Source: JBDGYE01 sp039584255 (GTDB lineage: Bacteria; Gemmatimonadota; Gemmatimonadetes; Palauibacterales; Palauibacteraceae). Taken from it: 64,000 bases of DNA. Location: positions 1 through 64,000 of the forward strand of contig JBDGYE010000005.1 in the NCBI GenBank assembly GCA_039584255.1, read 5' to 3'. Positions 16,512 to 26,417 of this stretch are shown piece by piece; the first letter of the stretch is position 1; every line of letters begins with the position of its first letter. The notes under the pieces were generated by a model that was not told the DNA's origin, ran no database searches, and saw only the letters and a program-made list of their open reading frames with translations. The translations under genes and the position numbers were made by a program.

Positions 16512-18278
16512 GTGATCTCAGCCACGCGGGGCGGACTCAGCCTCTCTCTCGTCGTCACGGCCGGCGTACTGGCTGCGGCCTGCAGTGGCAACGAGGGTCC
16601 GGCGCCGTCCGATCCGACGACCACGATCCAGGTCCAGTTCTCGCCGGCCAGCATCGACTTCGGAGACACGCGGATGGCCACGGTCGAGGTTCGAAACGCG
16701 GGGCAGGCGACGGTCGGACCGGTCGAGCTGGTCGCGGGCACCGTCCGCGACGCCGGGGGCGCGGCAATCGCCGGATCGCGACTGGCTGTCACGCCGTCCG
16801 AGATCCCGACACTCGCCTCCGGGGCGACCCGAGAGGTGGCACTCGAACTCTCGCTCGGCACGGACATCGGTCCGGGAGAATACACCGTAGGTCTCGAGGC
16901 GCGCGTGGGCGGCGAGCTGGCCGCCTCGCTGGGCGCCGGCTTTTCAGTGTCGCCGGGAGGGCCGCCGATCGGCTTCCTCAGCATCAGCGGACCGTCCTCC
17001 TCCTCCCAGGGCGATGTGTTCGCCATCACGGTCGAGGCCCGGGACGCGGCCGGCCAGCCGGTGGAAGACCCCGAGATCGCCTGGTCGGTATCTCCCGTGT
17101 CCGCGGGCTTCGTCAGCGCCGACGGTAGGTTCGTGGGCTACACGCCAGTCACGGCGCGCGTGTCAGCCGAGGCCGGAAGCGTGGCCGACACGATCGAGGT
17201 GACCGTCACTCCCCGCAGCGTACCGCAGGGAGTCTTCCAGGTGCGTGCACAGGGTCTGGTGTCGAGTCGCTTCACCTCGGACCACTGGGAACACGGAAGG
17301 GCCGCGTACACAGGCACGTGGAGCTGCCGGGACGGCGGTGCGTGCGGTAACACGCTCTACGTTTGGGACGTGATCGACCCCGCATCCCCCGTGCTCTCAG
17401 ACTCCGTCCGCGTCGATGCTCGCGTGGTGAACGACGTCAAAGTCCGCGACGGTGGAGACCTGGCGATCATCACCCACGAGTCGTCGCTGGATGGGCTGAA
17501 CGGCATCACGCTGCTCGACGTGACGGATCCCCTCCATCCCGTCGAGATCACACGGTTCACGGCACCCGACCTCAGCCCCGGCATTCACAACGTCTGGATC
17601 GACGGCGACTACGCCTACCTCGTGGTGGACGGAGCCATGACCTCCGCGGGCCTGCGGGTATTGGACATATCCGACCCGGCGAATCCGAGCATCGTGGCCA
17701 GCTTCTACGGCGGCTCGAGCTTCCTGCACGACGTCTACGTTCGCGACGGGCTGGCCTTCCTGTCGCACTGGTCGGCGGGCCTGATCGTGCTCGACGTCGG
17801 GAACGGAATCGCGGGCGGCTCGCCCACGAGCCCGAGAGAGGTGAGCCGGATCGTCATCCCGGGCTACCGGGTGCACAACACTTGGTACTGGCCGGGGTCG
17901 GGATACGCCTTCGTCGGCGACGAGATAGGGGTACCCGGCGCCGTCCAGGTGATCGACCTCACGGATCTACGGAATCCGCGGTGGGTCGCCACGTTCACGC
18001 TTCCCGCAGCGGCTCCGCACAACTTCTGGGTCGACGAGGCTCGCGAGATCGCCTACTTCGCCTGGTACGAGAACGGCGTACAGGCGGTAGACGCCTCCGG
18101 CGAGCTACTGGGAGCGCTCGAAGAGCAGGGTCGGCAGATCGCAGGCCTCCAATACGGAACCGGCAACTTCTGCTTCGGCTCGGGAGGAACATGCACTTGG
18201 GCGCCGCAGCTTCACGACGGCCACATCTTCGTCTCGGACCTGAACACCGGGCTGTGGGTGCTCCAGCCCACGTTCTGA
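16512..18278 (+). CDS. LVIVD-repeat propeller lipoprotein
   Basis: The product is 588 residues from a GTG at 16512 with GGGAGA upstream. An extended upstream frame overlaps CopC and lacks protein character. The lipobox LAAAC places the lipidated Cys at about 24. Residues about 35-125 look like a CARDB-type Ig domain, about 155-235 like a bacterial Ig-like domain, and the remainder is a beta-propeller of LVIVD repeats (YVWDVIDPASPVLSDSV, ITLLDVTDPLHPVEITRF, LRVLDISDPANPSIVASF, VQVIDLTDLRNPRWVATF). It is probably exposed at the cell surface or periplasm. The ligand is unknown. The next gene overlaps its end by 25 nt. Confidence 0.85.
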   Translation: MISATRGGLSLSLVVTAGVLAAACSGNEGPAPSDPTTTIQVQFSPASIDFGDTRMATVEVRNAGQATVGPVELVAGTVRDAGGAAIAGSRLAVTPSEIPTLASGATREVALELSLGTDIGPGEYTVGLEARVGGELAASLGAGFSVSPGGPPIGFLSISGPSSSSQGDVFAITVEARDAAGQPVEDPEIAWSVSPVSAGFVSADGRFVGYTPVTARVSAEAGSVADTIEVTVTPRSVPQGVFQVRAQGLVSSRFTSDHWEHGRAAYTGTWSCRDGGACGNTLYVWDVIDPASPVLSDSVRVDARVVNDVKVRDGGDLAIITHESSLDGLNGITLLDVTDPLHPVEITRFTAPDLSPGIHNVWIDGDYAYLVVDGAMTSAGLRVLDISDPANPSIVASFYGGSSFLHDVYVRDGLAFLSHWSAGLIVLDVGNGIAGGSPTSPREVSRIVIPGYRVHNTWYWPGSGYAFVGDEIGVPGAVQVIDLTDLRNPRWVATFTLPAAAPHNFWVDEAREIAYFAWYENGVQAVDASGELLGALEEQGRQIAGLQYGTGNFCFGSGGTCTWAPQLHDGHIFVSDLNTGLWVLQPTF

Positions 18279-20176
18279 TCGACCGACCCGGCGACCGGTG
18301 GAGGGCCCGCGGCTCCGGCGGCCCGACGCGCCTGGTCATACTTGCGCTCGCCTTCGGCTCGCTGGCCTGCGAAGGCTCCTCGGCGCCGCCGCCCGGCGCC
18401 GTGCTCTGGCTCTCGGCAGATTCCCTGGGAGCCGAAGCCGGTACGTACGTCGAGGCGTGGCCTGACGCGTCCGGGTATGGCCATGACGTGGCGGTCGTGC
18501 CTTTTCCCCCCGGCATCAGGCCGAGTGGCGATCCGCCGGACAGGCGCCCCCGTCTTACCCCTCCGGAAGAGGGACTGGCCGGTCATTCCGTGGCCAGGTT
18601 CGACGGCGCGGATGATCTGCTGGGCATTGCCGACGCGGACCTGCTCAACGTGGGCGGCCCCTATGGGCGGCGGACCATATTCCTCGCGTTTCGAACCGGT
18701 GTGGATGTGCGGCGCCGGCAGATGCTCTTCGAGACCGGCGGAGACCTGCGCGGGTTCAACGTCTATCTGGACGAGGGCGTGCTTCGTCTGGGGGTCTACA
18801 ACCTGTGGAACGACGACCGGGGAAGCACGACCCCGTTCGGACCCCTGACCATCTTCGCTCCGATTCGGCCCGGCACGGGCTACCTGGTCACCCTGGAGCT
18901 GGACCAGCCGCGCGGCTTGCTGCGGGGCTGGCTGAACGAACGGCCCATCGGCTCGGTGGCCGGTGCGGGCCGCGTATTCGTCCACCATGAGGACATCGGC
19001 ATCGGCGCCATCAACGAAGACACCTACTACCACGACGGAGTCCGGCAAGGGGTGCCCACCGGCGATTTCTTCGCCGGGGATGTAGCCGAGATCCTCGTCT
19101 ATAACGACGTCCTGACCGACCGTGCGCGAAGAGCTACGGAACGGTACCTGGGCGGAAAGTACGGCCTCGGGCGACAGTCGAGTCCGGCCGCCCCGGATTC
19201 CGGCTCCCGCCTGTACGCCGCCTCGGGCATTACCGACGAGATCCTGAGGCTGGATCCCGCCGACGGCTCGCGCACGGGCACCGTCGACGTGGACCGGCGC
19301 CGGGGAGAGGTGGACGAGCCGCATGGAGTGGCAGTCGGCCCCGAGGGGCTTCACTGGTACGCCACCCTCTCCCACGGCGAGCCGACGCTCTGGAAGTTCG
19401 AGCTGGCCGGCGACCGCCTCGTCGGCCGCGTCCGGCTCCCGACCGCGGGCGCGGCGCGAATCGGCATCACGCCGGACGGGAAGCGGGCATTCATCCCCGA
19501 CTATGACCGCAGCAGGCCCGGACACCCTGGCAAGGTCGCCGTAGTAGGACTCGCGGATCTCTCCATCGAGGCTACGCTTAGCCCGTGCGCCGGTCCGCAT
19601 CACGCGGCGCCCGATCCGACCGGCCGGCTCGTCGCCGTGGCCTGCAGCCTCAGCGATGAGGTCGTGATCCTCGACGCGCGGACGCTGGAGGAGGTGCGCC
19701 GGTTCCCTGTTGACGAGAGCCCGGGCCCTCCCGGCGCCCCAGGCTTCAAGCCGCTGAACCTCGCCTGGTCCACGGACGGCGCGACGCTGTACGTGGCGAT
19801 GCACCTCACGGATGCGATCCGGGCCTTCGACCGCGACGGCAACGTCGTGGGCACCGTCACCGTCGGCGACGGACCGGCCCAGATCGCCGTCAGTCCCGAC
19901 GGGCGGACCCTGGTGTCGGCGAACAGGCGCGACGGCAGCCTGTCCGTGGTCGCGGTTCCGGATCTGATCGAGCAAAAGAGGGTCGCGCTGGACACGGCGC
20001 GCCCCCACGGCGTGGCACTGGATACGGCCGGCGCCACGGCCTTCGTCACCTGTGAGGGGACGCCGGAGAGCCGAGCGCGTGTGGTCGCCGTCGATCTGGA
20101 AGCCGGTCGAGTAAAGTGGACGGCGGACGGGGGCGGATACGCGCTCGGAATCGCCTACGCTGCCGGCCCCCGGTAG
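18254..20176 (+). CDS. LamG-like plus YncE-type propeller lipoprotein
   Basis: The product is 640 residues if it begins at the GTG at 18254, the first in-frame start that leaves a full lipoprotein signal (LALAFGSLAC, Cys 39). The much longer upstream frame is antisense-like shadow of the LVIVD gene. Residues about 45-310 form a LamG/concanavalin-like domain (VLWLSADSLG, VARFDGADDLLGI, then the closing VAEILVYNDVLTDRARRATE). Residues about 325-640 are a YncE/cytochrome-d1-like propeller (IGITPDGKRAFIPDYDRS, then VSPDGRTLVSANRRDGSLSV). No enzymatic residues are visible. Its overlap with the LVIVD gene suggests coupled expression of two surface-exposed partners. Confidence 0.8.
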   Translation: MGAPAHVLIDRPGDRWRARGSGGPTRLVILALAFGSLACEGSSAPPPGAVLWLSADSLGAEAGTYVEAWPDASGYGHDVAVVPFPPGIRPSGDPPDRRPRLTPPEEGLAGHSVARFDGADDLLGIADADLLNVGGPYGRRTIFLAFRTGVDVRRRQMLFETGGDLRGFNVYLDEGVLRLGVYNLWNDDRGSTTPFGPLTIFAPIRPGTGYLVTLELDQPRGLLRGWLNERPIGSVAGAGRVFVHHEDIGIGAINEDTYYHDGVRQGVPTGDFFAGDVAEILVYNDVLTDRARRATERYLGGKYGLGRQSSPAAPDSGSRLYAASGITDEILRLDPADGSRTGTVDVDRRRGEVDEPHGVAVGPEGLHWYATLSHGEPTLWKFELAGDRLVGRVRLPTAGAARIGITPDGKRAFIPDYDRSRPGHPGKVAVVGLADLSIEATLSPCAGPHHAAPDPTGRLVAVACSLSDEVVILDARTLEEVRRFPVDESPGPPGAPGFKPLNLAWSTDGATLYVAMHLTDAIRAFDRDGNVVGTVTVGDGPAQIAVSPDGRTLVSANRRDGSLSVVAVPDLIEQKRVALDTARPHGVALDTAGATAFVTCEGTPESRARVVAVDLEAGRVKWTADGGGYALGIAYAAGPR

Positions 20177-20206
20177 CTCGACGGCCGGGATCGCCGCCGG
20201 GGCTGG

Positions 20207-20602
20207 CTACAGCGACGCGATCGCTCTCTGCAGCCCTTCCTCGGCCCCATCCGCGACTGGCCGGATGGAATCGGACTCGGCCACATCCATCATCGAACGC
20301 GGACGCGCGATCGCCACCTCGGAGCCGCCATCCGTCTCGGCCACCACCACGTTGCACGGCAGCACGAGCCCAATGGAGTCCTCTGTGGTGAGGGCGCGGT
20401 GGGCCAGGGACGGGTTGCACGCCCCGAGGATCACGTAAGGCCGGAAGCCGACATCCAGCTTCTGCCTGAGCGTATCGCGCACGTCGATGGTGGTGAGGAT
20501 GCCGAACCCTTCGTCCTTCAGAGCCTCGGTCACGCGTTCGACGGCCTCCTCGTAGCCCACTCCAGGCAGTTCTCTGTACATGTTGTAGCCCGTCTGCTTC
20601 AT
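20207..20602 (-). CDS. DUF302 family protein
   Basis: The product is 131 residues from the ATG at 20602. The pattern YEEAVERVTEALKDEGFGIL, IDVRDTLRQKLDV, and YVILGACNPSLAHRAL, then GLVLPCNVVV is the full DUF302 signature. The two conserved Cys (in GACNP and LPCNV) are kept. The family is often found near sulfur or copper genes; some members bind small ligands, but the function is not established. It is cytoplasmic and monocistronic. Confidence 0.9.
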   Translation of the reverse strand: MKQTGYNMYRELPGVGYEEAVERVTEALKDEGFGILTTIDVRDTLRQKLDVGFRPYVILGACNPSLAHRALTTEDSIGLVLPCNVVVAETDGGSEVAIARPRSMMDVAESDSIRPVADGAEEGLQRAIASL

Positions 20603-20732
20603 CGATCCGCTCCTGGCAGTCCGTGTCGCGCCGCCATCCGGGAAGCCACTACGGCCCACTATCGTAATGCCGTCGCCGCCTCCGTCAAACCCGTACTTGC
20701 GCGTTCGCCATAACGGCTGTCTACTCTGGGGT

Positions 20733-21386
20733 ATGCCAGTCTCTCCGCAGTCCGGGCGCTGTGTCCAACGGCCCGGCGGGTTCCCGCCCACTACCGCCCT
20801 GCTGGGGTTCGTCTTGCTCTCGGCCTGCGCCGGCTCCTCGCCTCCGCCGATGACATCCGCGTCGGAGGGCTGGACCGAGGAGGGGGTCGCTTCGTGGTAC
20901 GGGCCGGGGTTCGATGGGAAGCGAACGGCCTCCGGCGAGGTCTACGACATGGAGGCCATGACAGCCGCCCACAGGCGCCTGCCGTTCGGGACGCGGGTCA
21001 GGGTGAACAACCTGGACAACGGGCGGCGGACGGAAGTGCGCGTTAACGACCGCGGACCGTTCGTGGACGACAGGATCATCGATCTGTCGCGGGCCGCCGC
21101 CAGGGAGATCGGCATGCTGGGCTCGGGAACCGCCCGCGTGCGGATCATCGTTGTCGAGATGTCGGAGCTGCTCCAGTGTAGCGTGGTCCAGGTGGGGGCG
21201 TTCTCGGAACGGTCCAACGCTGAGGCCCTGGAGCTCCGTCTCCGCTCCGCCGGAGAGCCGGTTCGCATCCTGCGCGGAGGCGACGGCATGAGCCGCGTCC
21301 TGCTGGGACCGTACGACGATCTGGAGACCGCCGAGAGCGTGAGCAGGCGCTACGAAGGCATGTTGAGGCCCTGCGAGTCGGTTTGA
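20733..21386 (+). CDS. rlpA: RlpA-like lipoprotein with SPOR domain
   Basis: The product is 217 residues from the ATG at 20733. The lipobox LLSAC gives Cys 32. Residues about 48-140 are the double-psi beta-barrel of RlpA: GVASWYGPGFDGKRTASGE, then AAHRRLPFGTRVRVNN, then VNDRGPFVDDRIIDLS, including the Asp and His of the lytic transglycosylase site. Residues about 147-217 are a SPOR domain (SVVQVGAFSERSNAEALELR), which binds denuded septal glycan. The expected role is peptidoglycan cleavage at the division site, from the outer membrane. Confidence 0.88.
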   Translation: MPVSPQSGRCVQRPGGFPPTTALLGFVLLSACAGSSPPPMTSASEGWTEEGVASWYGPGFDGKRTASGEVYDMEAMTAAHRRLPFGTRVRVNNLDNGRRTEVRVNDRGPFVDDRIIDLSRAAAREIGMLGSGTARVRIIVVEMSELLQCSVVQVGAFSERSNAEALELRLRSAGEPVRILRGGDGMSRVLLGPYDDLETAESVSRRYEGMLRPCESV

Positions 21387-21504
21387 GTCGAACGACAGAA
21401 ACACGGCCGCCTTTCGGAGTGTATGGAAGGGGCCGCTAGAGATGACGGAAGATGATGGACGGACGATCGACCAGCCTCGAGCGCCCGATCCGAGGGAGGA
21501 TGGA

Positions 21505-24500
21505 ATGACACGTGGGCCTATCCGTTACCGGTCACTCCTCGTTGCCGGCGCCCTGCTCCTGGCAGGGGCCGCGCTTCCCGCGACCGCGGAGGCTCAGTAC
21601 TTCGGGCGCAACAAGGTCCAGTACGAGAGTTTCGATTTCGAGGTCCTCAAGACCGAGCACTTCGACATCTACTACTACGACGAAGGGGAGGAGGTCATCC
21701 GGGAGGCGGCCCGCATGGCGGAGCGCTGGTACGCACGCATCGCGCGCCTTCTCGACCATCAGCTGAGGGGCCAGCAGCCGCTGATCCTGTATGTCAGCCA
21801 TCCTCACTTCGAGCAGACGAACGCGATCTTCGGAGAGATCGGCGAGTCGACGGGCGGCGTCACGGAGGTGCTGAAGCGGAGGATCGTGCTCCCGCTCGCC
21901 GGCCCGCTGAAGGAGTCCGATCACGTCCTGGGCCACGAGCTGGTCCACGCCTTCCAGTTCGACATCACCGCCTTCTCGGGCGACGGAGGAGTCGGCTTCC
22001 GGGGGCCGACGGCGCTCCTGCTTCCGCTGTGGTTCATCGAGGGGATGGCCGAGTACCTGTCCGTGGGACCCTTGGACGCCCACACCGCCATGTGGATGCG
22101 CGACGCCGCCAGCGGGTGCTGCGAGCTGCCCACACTCATGGACCTGACGCAGAACCCTTACAGGTACTTTCCGTACCGCTGGGGACAGGCCTTCTGGGCT
22201 TTCGTGGCGGGCAACTGGGGAGATGAAGCGATCGGCAAGATCCTCAAGGTCGCGGGGCGCAACGGAAACACCATCGGTGCCATCGAGGCGGTGCTCCAGG
22301 TGCCGGTCGATTCGCTGACGGCGGAGTGGCACCGGGCGATCATCGATATGTACGCTGAGGTGGCGGAGGACGATGAGGGAGCCCTGGCGGGGCTAGAGGC
22401 CAGGCAACCGGACGCCGAGGTGCCGGAAGGCGAGGAGGGCGACCGGCCGGAACCGCTCGACGACGAAGAGATGCTGGCAGTCTTCGCCGCTCAGCACGGC
22501 GGGGCCACCCCGCTGGTCTCGAAGCGCACCGGGGCCGGAGGTCTGAACGTCGGTCCGGCCCTCAGCCCGGACGGAAGCCGGGTCGTCTTCCTGTCGGAGA
22601 AGGACCTGTTCTCGATCGAGATGTTCCTGGCCGACGCACAGACCGGGGAAGTCATCCGGCGCCTGACCAAGGCCGCTTCGGACCCGCATTTCGAGAGCCT
22701 CCAGTTCATCAACTCATCGGGCGCCTGGAGCTACGACAGCCGCCACTTCGCCTACGCTTTTGTCACCGCCGGACGGCCGGCGATAATCATCATCGAGGCG
22801 GAGACCGGGAAGAAGGTGAGGGAACTCCGCTTCGAGACGCTGGGCGAGATCTTCACCCCGACCTTCTCGCCGGACGGGCGGTCGCTAGCCTTCTCGGCCA
22901 TCGTGAACGGCTACACGGACCTGTTCGTCGTGGACATCGAGACCGAGGAGCTACGGCGCCTGACCAGCGACATGTTCGCCGACCTGCAGCCAGCCTGGTC
23001 CCCGGACGGGGCGGCGATCGCCTTCGTCACCGATCGCTTCTCGAGCGACCTCGGCACGCTCGAGTACGGCAACTACCGGCTGGCGATCATTGACCCGGCC
23101 ACGTCCGAGATTCAAGCCCTGCCGGTGTTCGGCGTCGGAAAGCACATCGACCCTCAGTGGTCGGCCGACGGCCAGAGCATCTACTTCGTGACCGACGTGA
23201 GCGGGATCTCGAACGTCTACCGGTTCGAGTTCCAGGGAGGCAACCTGTACCAGGTCACCGACCTGAACACGGGCGTGAGCGGCATCACCGCGTTGAGCCC
23301 CGCCATCTCCGCCGCGGCCGCGTCGGACAAGCTGGTGTACACCGCGTTCGAGGGCGGCGACTACAACCTCTACGCCATCGATGATCCGGCCCGGCTGGAA
23401 GGTGAACCCATCGAGGCGGCCATCGCCGGGGTGAGCCCGGCGATGCTGCCGCCGCAGGACAGGTCCGCGGGGCTGGTGAGTGTGCTCATGGACGAGCCGG
23501 AGCTGGGTCTCGCGGACACCCTCACGTTCACCGCCGACAACTACCGGCCGGGCCTGGCCCTGGATTACGTGAGCCAACCCCAGCTTGCGGCTGGTGCCGA
23601 CCGGTACGGGGCCTTCCTCGCGGGCGGGATATCGCTCTTCTTCAGCGACATGCTGGGGAACCGCAACCTGGGCACCGTGGTGAACATCAACACCGCCGCC
23701 GGCGACATCCTCAGGAGCTCGTCGCTGGTCGTGAGCTATCAGAACCGGCGGACGCGCTGGAACTGGGGCATCGAGGCCGGACAGGTTCCGTTTGTCACGA
23801 GCCAATTCCGGCTATTGGACCTCGGCAACGGCTTATTCCAACAGGAAGAGCTCAGGCAGTGGCAGATCAACCGCCTGGTCACGACGGGAGTCTCCTATCC
23901 GTTCAGCAGGGCGTCACGCGTGGAGTTCGGCGCCGGGTTCCAGGGGATCGACTTCGCGAACGAGATCCGGCGCACCGTCTTCGATAGCTTTGGCGTCCAG
24001 GTCAGCGAAACGGAGAAGGAAGAGTTGCCGTCCCCGGAGACGCTTCTCATGGGGATCTTCACGGCGGCGCTGGTCTACGACAACACGCTGTTCGGAGGGA
24101 CCGGGCCGATCCTGGGGCAGCGCTACCGGCTCGAGATCTCGCCCAGGGTCGGGGACCTGAACTACTACACGCCCTTGGTGGACTACCGCCGTTACTTCAT
24201 GCCGGTGAGACCCACGACGTTAGCGTTCCGACTCCTCGGATTCGGCCGCTTTGGTCAGGACGCGGAGGACATCCGGCTGTCCTCATTGTACCTCGGGTAC
24301 CCATCGCTGATGCGGGGATACAATGACGGATCGTACTCCTTCGACGAGTGCGAGGGCGGCGTCACGGATCAGGGACTGACCTCGTGCCCCGCCTTCGACC
24401 AGTTGTTCGGGAGCCGGATCGCCGTCGCCAACTTCGAGTACCGGATCCCGCTGCTCGGCTTCTTCGGTTTGATCCCGTCCGCAGGAGCTCCGCCGGTTGA

Positions 24501-24732
24501 GACGGCGCTGTTCTTCGACGCCGGAGTTGCCTGGAATAGAGCCCTCGATCCCACTTTCTCCTGCGCCAGCGACCTCACCGCCGGTGTCGACTGCCGGGAG
24601 GTGGTTACGAGCCACGGGATCGCCATGCGCGTGAACCTGCTGGGGCTGCTGCTCATGGAGCTGGACTTCGTGCACCCCAACAACCGGCCGAGGGGCTGGT
24701 ACTGGCAGTTCAGCCTGGTCCCGTCGTTCTGA
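21505..24732 (+). CDS. Large exported protein: peptidase-MA-like, TolB-type propeller and beta-barrel
   Basis: The product is 1075 residues from the ATG at 21505, which has GGAGGA just upstream; an earlier in-frame ATG at 21442 would precede the signal peptide. Signal peptide: residues 1-30 (ATAEAQ). The first domain carries HELVH at 144-148 and WFIEGMAEY at about 176-184, a metallopeptidase pattern of the peptidase-MA type. Residues about 340-680 hold TolB-like repeats (LSPDGSRVVFLSEKD, FSPDGRSLAFSAI, WSPDGAAIAFVTDR). The C-terminal about 350 residues are an Omp85/surface-antigen-like barrel (FGGTGPILGQRYRLEISP, then FANFEYRIPLLG-like strands near 24430), ending in Phe. It is probably anchored in the outer membrane. 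The substrate is unknown. Confidence 0.85.
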   Translation: MTRGPIRYRSLLVAGALLLAGAALPATAEAQYFGRNKVQYESFDFEVLKTEHFDIYYYDEGEEVIREAARMAERWYARIARLLDHQLRGQQPLILYVSHPHFEQTNAIFGEIGESTGGVTEVLKRRIVLPLAGPLKESDHVLGHELVHAFQFDITAFSGDGGVGFRGPTALLLPLWFIEGMAEYLSVGPLDAHTAMWMRDAASGCCELPTLMDLTQNPYRYFPYRWGQAFWAFVAGNWGDEAIGKILKVAGRNGNTIGAIEAVLQVPVDSLTAEWHRAIIDMYAEVAEDDEGALAGLEARQPDAEVPEGEEGDRPEPLDDEEMLAVFAAQHGGATPLVSKRTGAGGLNVGPALSPDGSRVVFLSEKDLFSIEMFLADAQTGEVIRRLTKAASDPHFESLQFINSSGAWSYDSRHFAYAFVTAGRPAIIIIEAETGKKVRELRFETLGEIFTPTFSPDGRSLAFSAIVNGYTDLFVVDIETEELRRLTSDMFADLQPAWSPDGAAIAFVTDRFSSDLGTLEYGNYRLAIIDPATSEIQALPVFGVGKHIDPQWSADGQSIYFVTDVSGISNVYRFEFQGGNLYQVTDLNTGVSGITALSPAISAAAASDKLVYTAFEGGDYNLYAIDDPARLEGEPIEAAIAGVSPAMLPPQDRSAGLVSVLMDEPELGLADTLTFTADNYRPGLALDYVSQPQLAAGADRYGAFLAGGISLFFSDMLGNRNLGTVVNINTAAGDILRSSSLVVSYQNRRTRWNWGIEAGQVPFVTSQFRLLDLGNGLFQQEELRQWQINRLVTTGVSYPFSRASRVEFGAGFQGIDFANEIRRTVFDSFGVQVSETEKEELPSPETLLMGIFTAALVYDNTLFGGTGPILGQRYRLEISPRVGDLNYYTPLVDYRRYFMPVRPTTLAFRLLGFGRFGQDAEDIRLSSLYLGYPSLMRGYNDGSYSFDECEGGVTDQGLTSCPAFDQLFGSRIAVANFEYRIPLLGFFGLIPSAGAPPVETALFFDAGVAWNRALDPTFSCASDLTAGVDCREVVTSHGIAMRVNLLGLLLMELDFVHPNNRPRGWYWQFSLVPSF

Positions 24733-24791
24733 TCGACTGCGACGGGCCACGCCGGTAGGCATTTGCGTGGCTCTTCTCCTCCGGAGGGTGT

Positions 24792-25139
24792 TTGAAGCTT
24801 GTCCTGAAATGGCTAATCAACGCCGCCGCTCTCTACGTGGCGGAGCGCCTGGTCCCCGGGATCCAGGTCGACGATACCGGTTCTCTTCTTCTGGCGGCGG
24901 CGGTAATCGGCTTGGTGAACGCGGGTCTCAAGCCGCTGGCAGTCGTGCTTACGCTCCCCGTCACGGTCCTGACCCTCGGGTTGTTTTATCTTGTGGTTAA
25001 CGGAGCGATGCTCTATCTGGCGGCCGCGCTGACTCCCGGCTTCGAACTGAGCGGATTCGGCGCCGCCGTTCTGGGGGCGCTGGTGATGTCGATCGTCGCC
25101 ATGCTTCTGAGCGGAATCGTAGATGCCGAAGCGGATTGA
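24792..25139 (+). CDS. Phage holin family 4-like small membrane protein
   Basis: The product is 115 residues from a TTG at 24792, with GGAGGG about 4 nt upstream. It has four hydrophobic segments and the conserved AAAVIGLVNAGLKPLAVVLTLP and LGLFYLVVNGAMLYL blocks of the YvlD/holin-4 family. Despite the name, these are chromosomal membrane proteins, often linked to envelope stress, not phage lysis genes. No phage genes are present around it. Confidence 0.85.
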   Translation: MKLVLKWLINAAALYVAERLVPGIQVDDTGSLLLAAAVIGLVNAGLKPLAVVLTLPVTVLTLGLFYLVVNGAMLYLAAALTPGFELSGFGAAVLGALVMSIVAMLLSGIVDAEAD

Positions 25140-25199
25140 CACGCCAACCTGAGCCCCGTCCTCGTGACGGGTCCATGCGGCTTTCGGGCGAAAGGAGCC

Positions 25200-26354
25200 G
25201 TGGCCATCGTGGATTACTTCGGACGAGATCACCTCAGAGAACTGTTCGAAATCGAAGACGGATACGCCGTCTCCATCTACATGCCCACCCACCGACGCGG
25301 CGCCGACGTGGCGGCCCAGTCGCTGCGGCTCAGGGCGGCGCTGAAGGAGGCACGAGACCTCATCGGCGCGGACGGTGCGGCCGACGGAAGACGGGTGCTG
25401 GAAGCGTTCGAGCCATTGGTGGCGGATAACGAGTTCTGGCGCCACCAGGCGGACGGGCTGGCGCTGTTCGCCTGCAGGGGGTTCGAGAGGCTGTACAGGC
25501 TCCCGGTCCAGGTGCCCGAGCTCGTGGTGGTCGGGCCCACGTTCCATACCAAGCCACTCATCGAGTTCCTCCAGGCCCCGGATCGCTTTTGGGTCCTGGC
25601 GCTCACGCAGAAAGAAGTGCGCCTGTGGGAGGGATCGACGACTGGGCTCGCACCCGTGAACCTGGCCACGGTCCCCACCAGCCTCCAGGAAGTCCTCGGG
25701 ACGCCGATCGAAAAGGACCAGCTGTCGGTACGAAGCCCTCGGGGGCCGAACAGCACCGCCTACTTCCACGGTCACGGGGCCGGAAAGGACGACAGCAAGC
25801 AGGAGCTCGAAAAGTACTTCCGGCATGTCGACTATGGGGTGAACGCGCTGCTGGAGGATGAGATAGGACCGATCGTCCTGGCGGCCGTCGACTACTACCA
25901 CCCCATCTACCAGGGCATCAGCAAGCTGGAAAACCTGGCCGCCGATGGGATCGTCGGGAACGTCACCGACTGGGACGAGGCGCGCATACACGCGTCTGCA
26001 TGGCCCATCGCGAGGAAAGTGGTGGACCGGAAGATCGACAAAGCCCTGAACCTGTGGGAGACCTCGTACGGGCGAGGCAAGGTCGAGTCGGACGTCTCGG
26101 CGGCAGGCCGCCTGGCCGTCGCGGGCCGGGTCCGGCTGCTGCTGGCGGAGAAGAGCAGGCGAGTCTGGGGTCGTCTGGACCGAGTCACTGGGGCCGTGGA
26201 GGTCATCCGCGAGAACGGCAAGGACCCGGGGAACGAGATCGTCGACCTGCTGGACGAGCTGGCGGAGATCACGATCAAGTACGGGGGACGGGCTCTAGTG
26301 CTTCCCCCGGAGAGGATGCCGACGGGGACGGGGCTGGCGGCGGTGCTTCGGTAG
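25200..26354 (+). CDS. Bacterial archaeo-eukaryotic release factor-like (baeRF) protein
   Basis: The product is 384 residues from a GTG at 25200 (AAAGGAG directly upstream); GTGs at 25164 and 25209 are alternatives. The order of blocks, VSIYMPTHRRG, NEFWRHQADGLALFA, VVVGPTFHTKPLIEFL, FWVLALTQKEVRLWEG and IVLAAVDYYHPIYQ, matches the baeRF group, which is structurally related to eRF1/Pelota. An acidic/His linker lies between the two halves. Its role in bacteria (ribosome rescue has been proposed) is not established. A hairpin downstream probably ends transcription. Confidence 0.8.
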   Translation: MAIVDYFGRDHLRELFEIEDGYAVSIYMPTHRRGADVAAQSLRLRAALKEARDLIGADGAADGRRVLEAFEPLVADNEFWRHQADGLALFACRGFERLYRLPVQVPELVVVGPTFHTKPLIEFLQAPDRFWVLALTQKEVRLWEGSTTGLAPVNLATVPTSLQEVLGTPIEKDQLSVRSPRGPNSTAYFHGHGAGKDDSKQELEKYFRHVDYGVNALLEDEIGPIVLAAVDYYHPIYQGISKLENLAADGIVGNVTDWDEARIHASAWPIARKVVDRKIDKALNLWETSYGRGKVESDVSAAGRLAVAGRVRLLLAEKSRRVWGRLDRVTGAVEVIRENGKDPGNEIVDLLDELAEITIKYGGRALVLPPERMPTGTGLAAVLR

Positions 26355-26417
26355 GGCATGGGGCGCCGGCGCCCGCGTGACAAACAGGACTGCGCGCGCC
26401 GATTTCATCCCAGACAG

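Noticed and set aside
17363..18253. Long plus-strand frame continuing upstream of the LamG/YncE gene
   Set aside because: It is an Arg/Pro/Gly-rich shadow of the LVIVD gene in another frame; the real protein begins with the lipoprotein signal after 18254.
18212..20008. 598-codon open frame on the minus strand
   Set aside because: Antisense shadow of the LamG/YncE gene, with no domain pattern, caused by high GC content.
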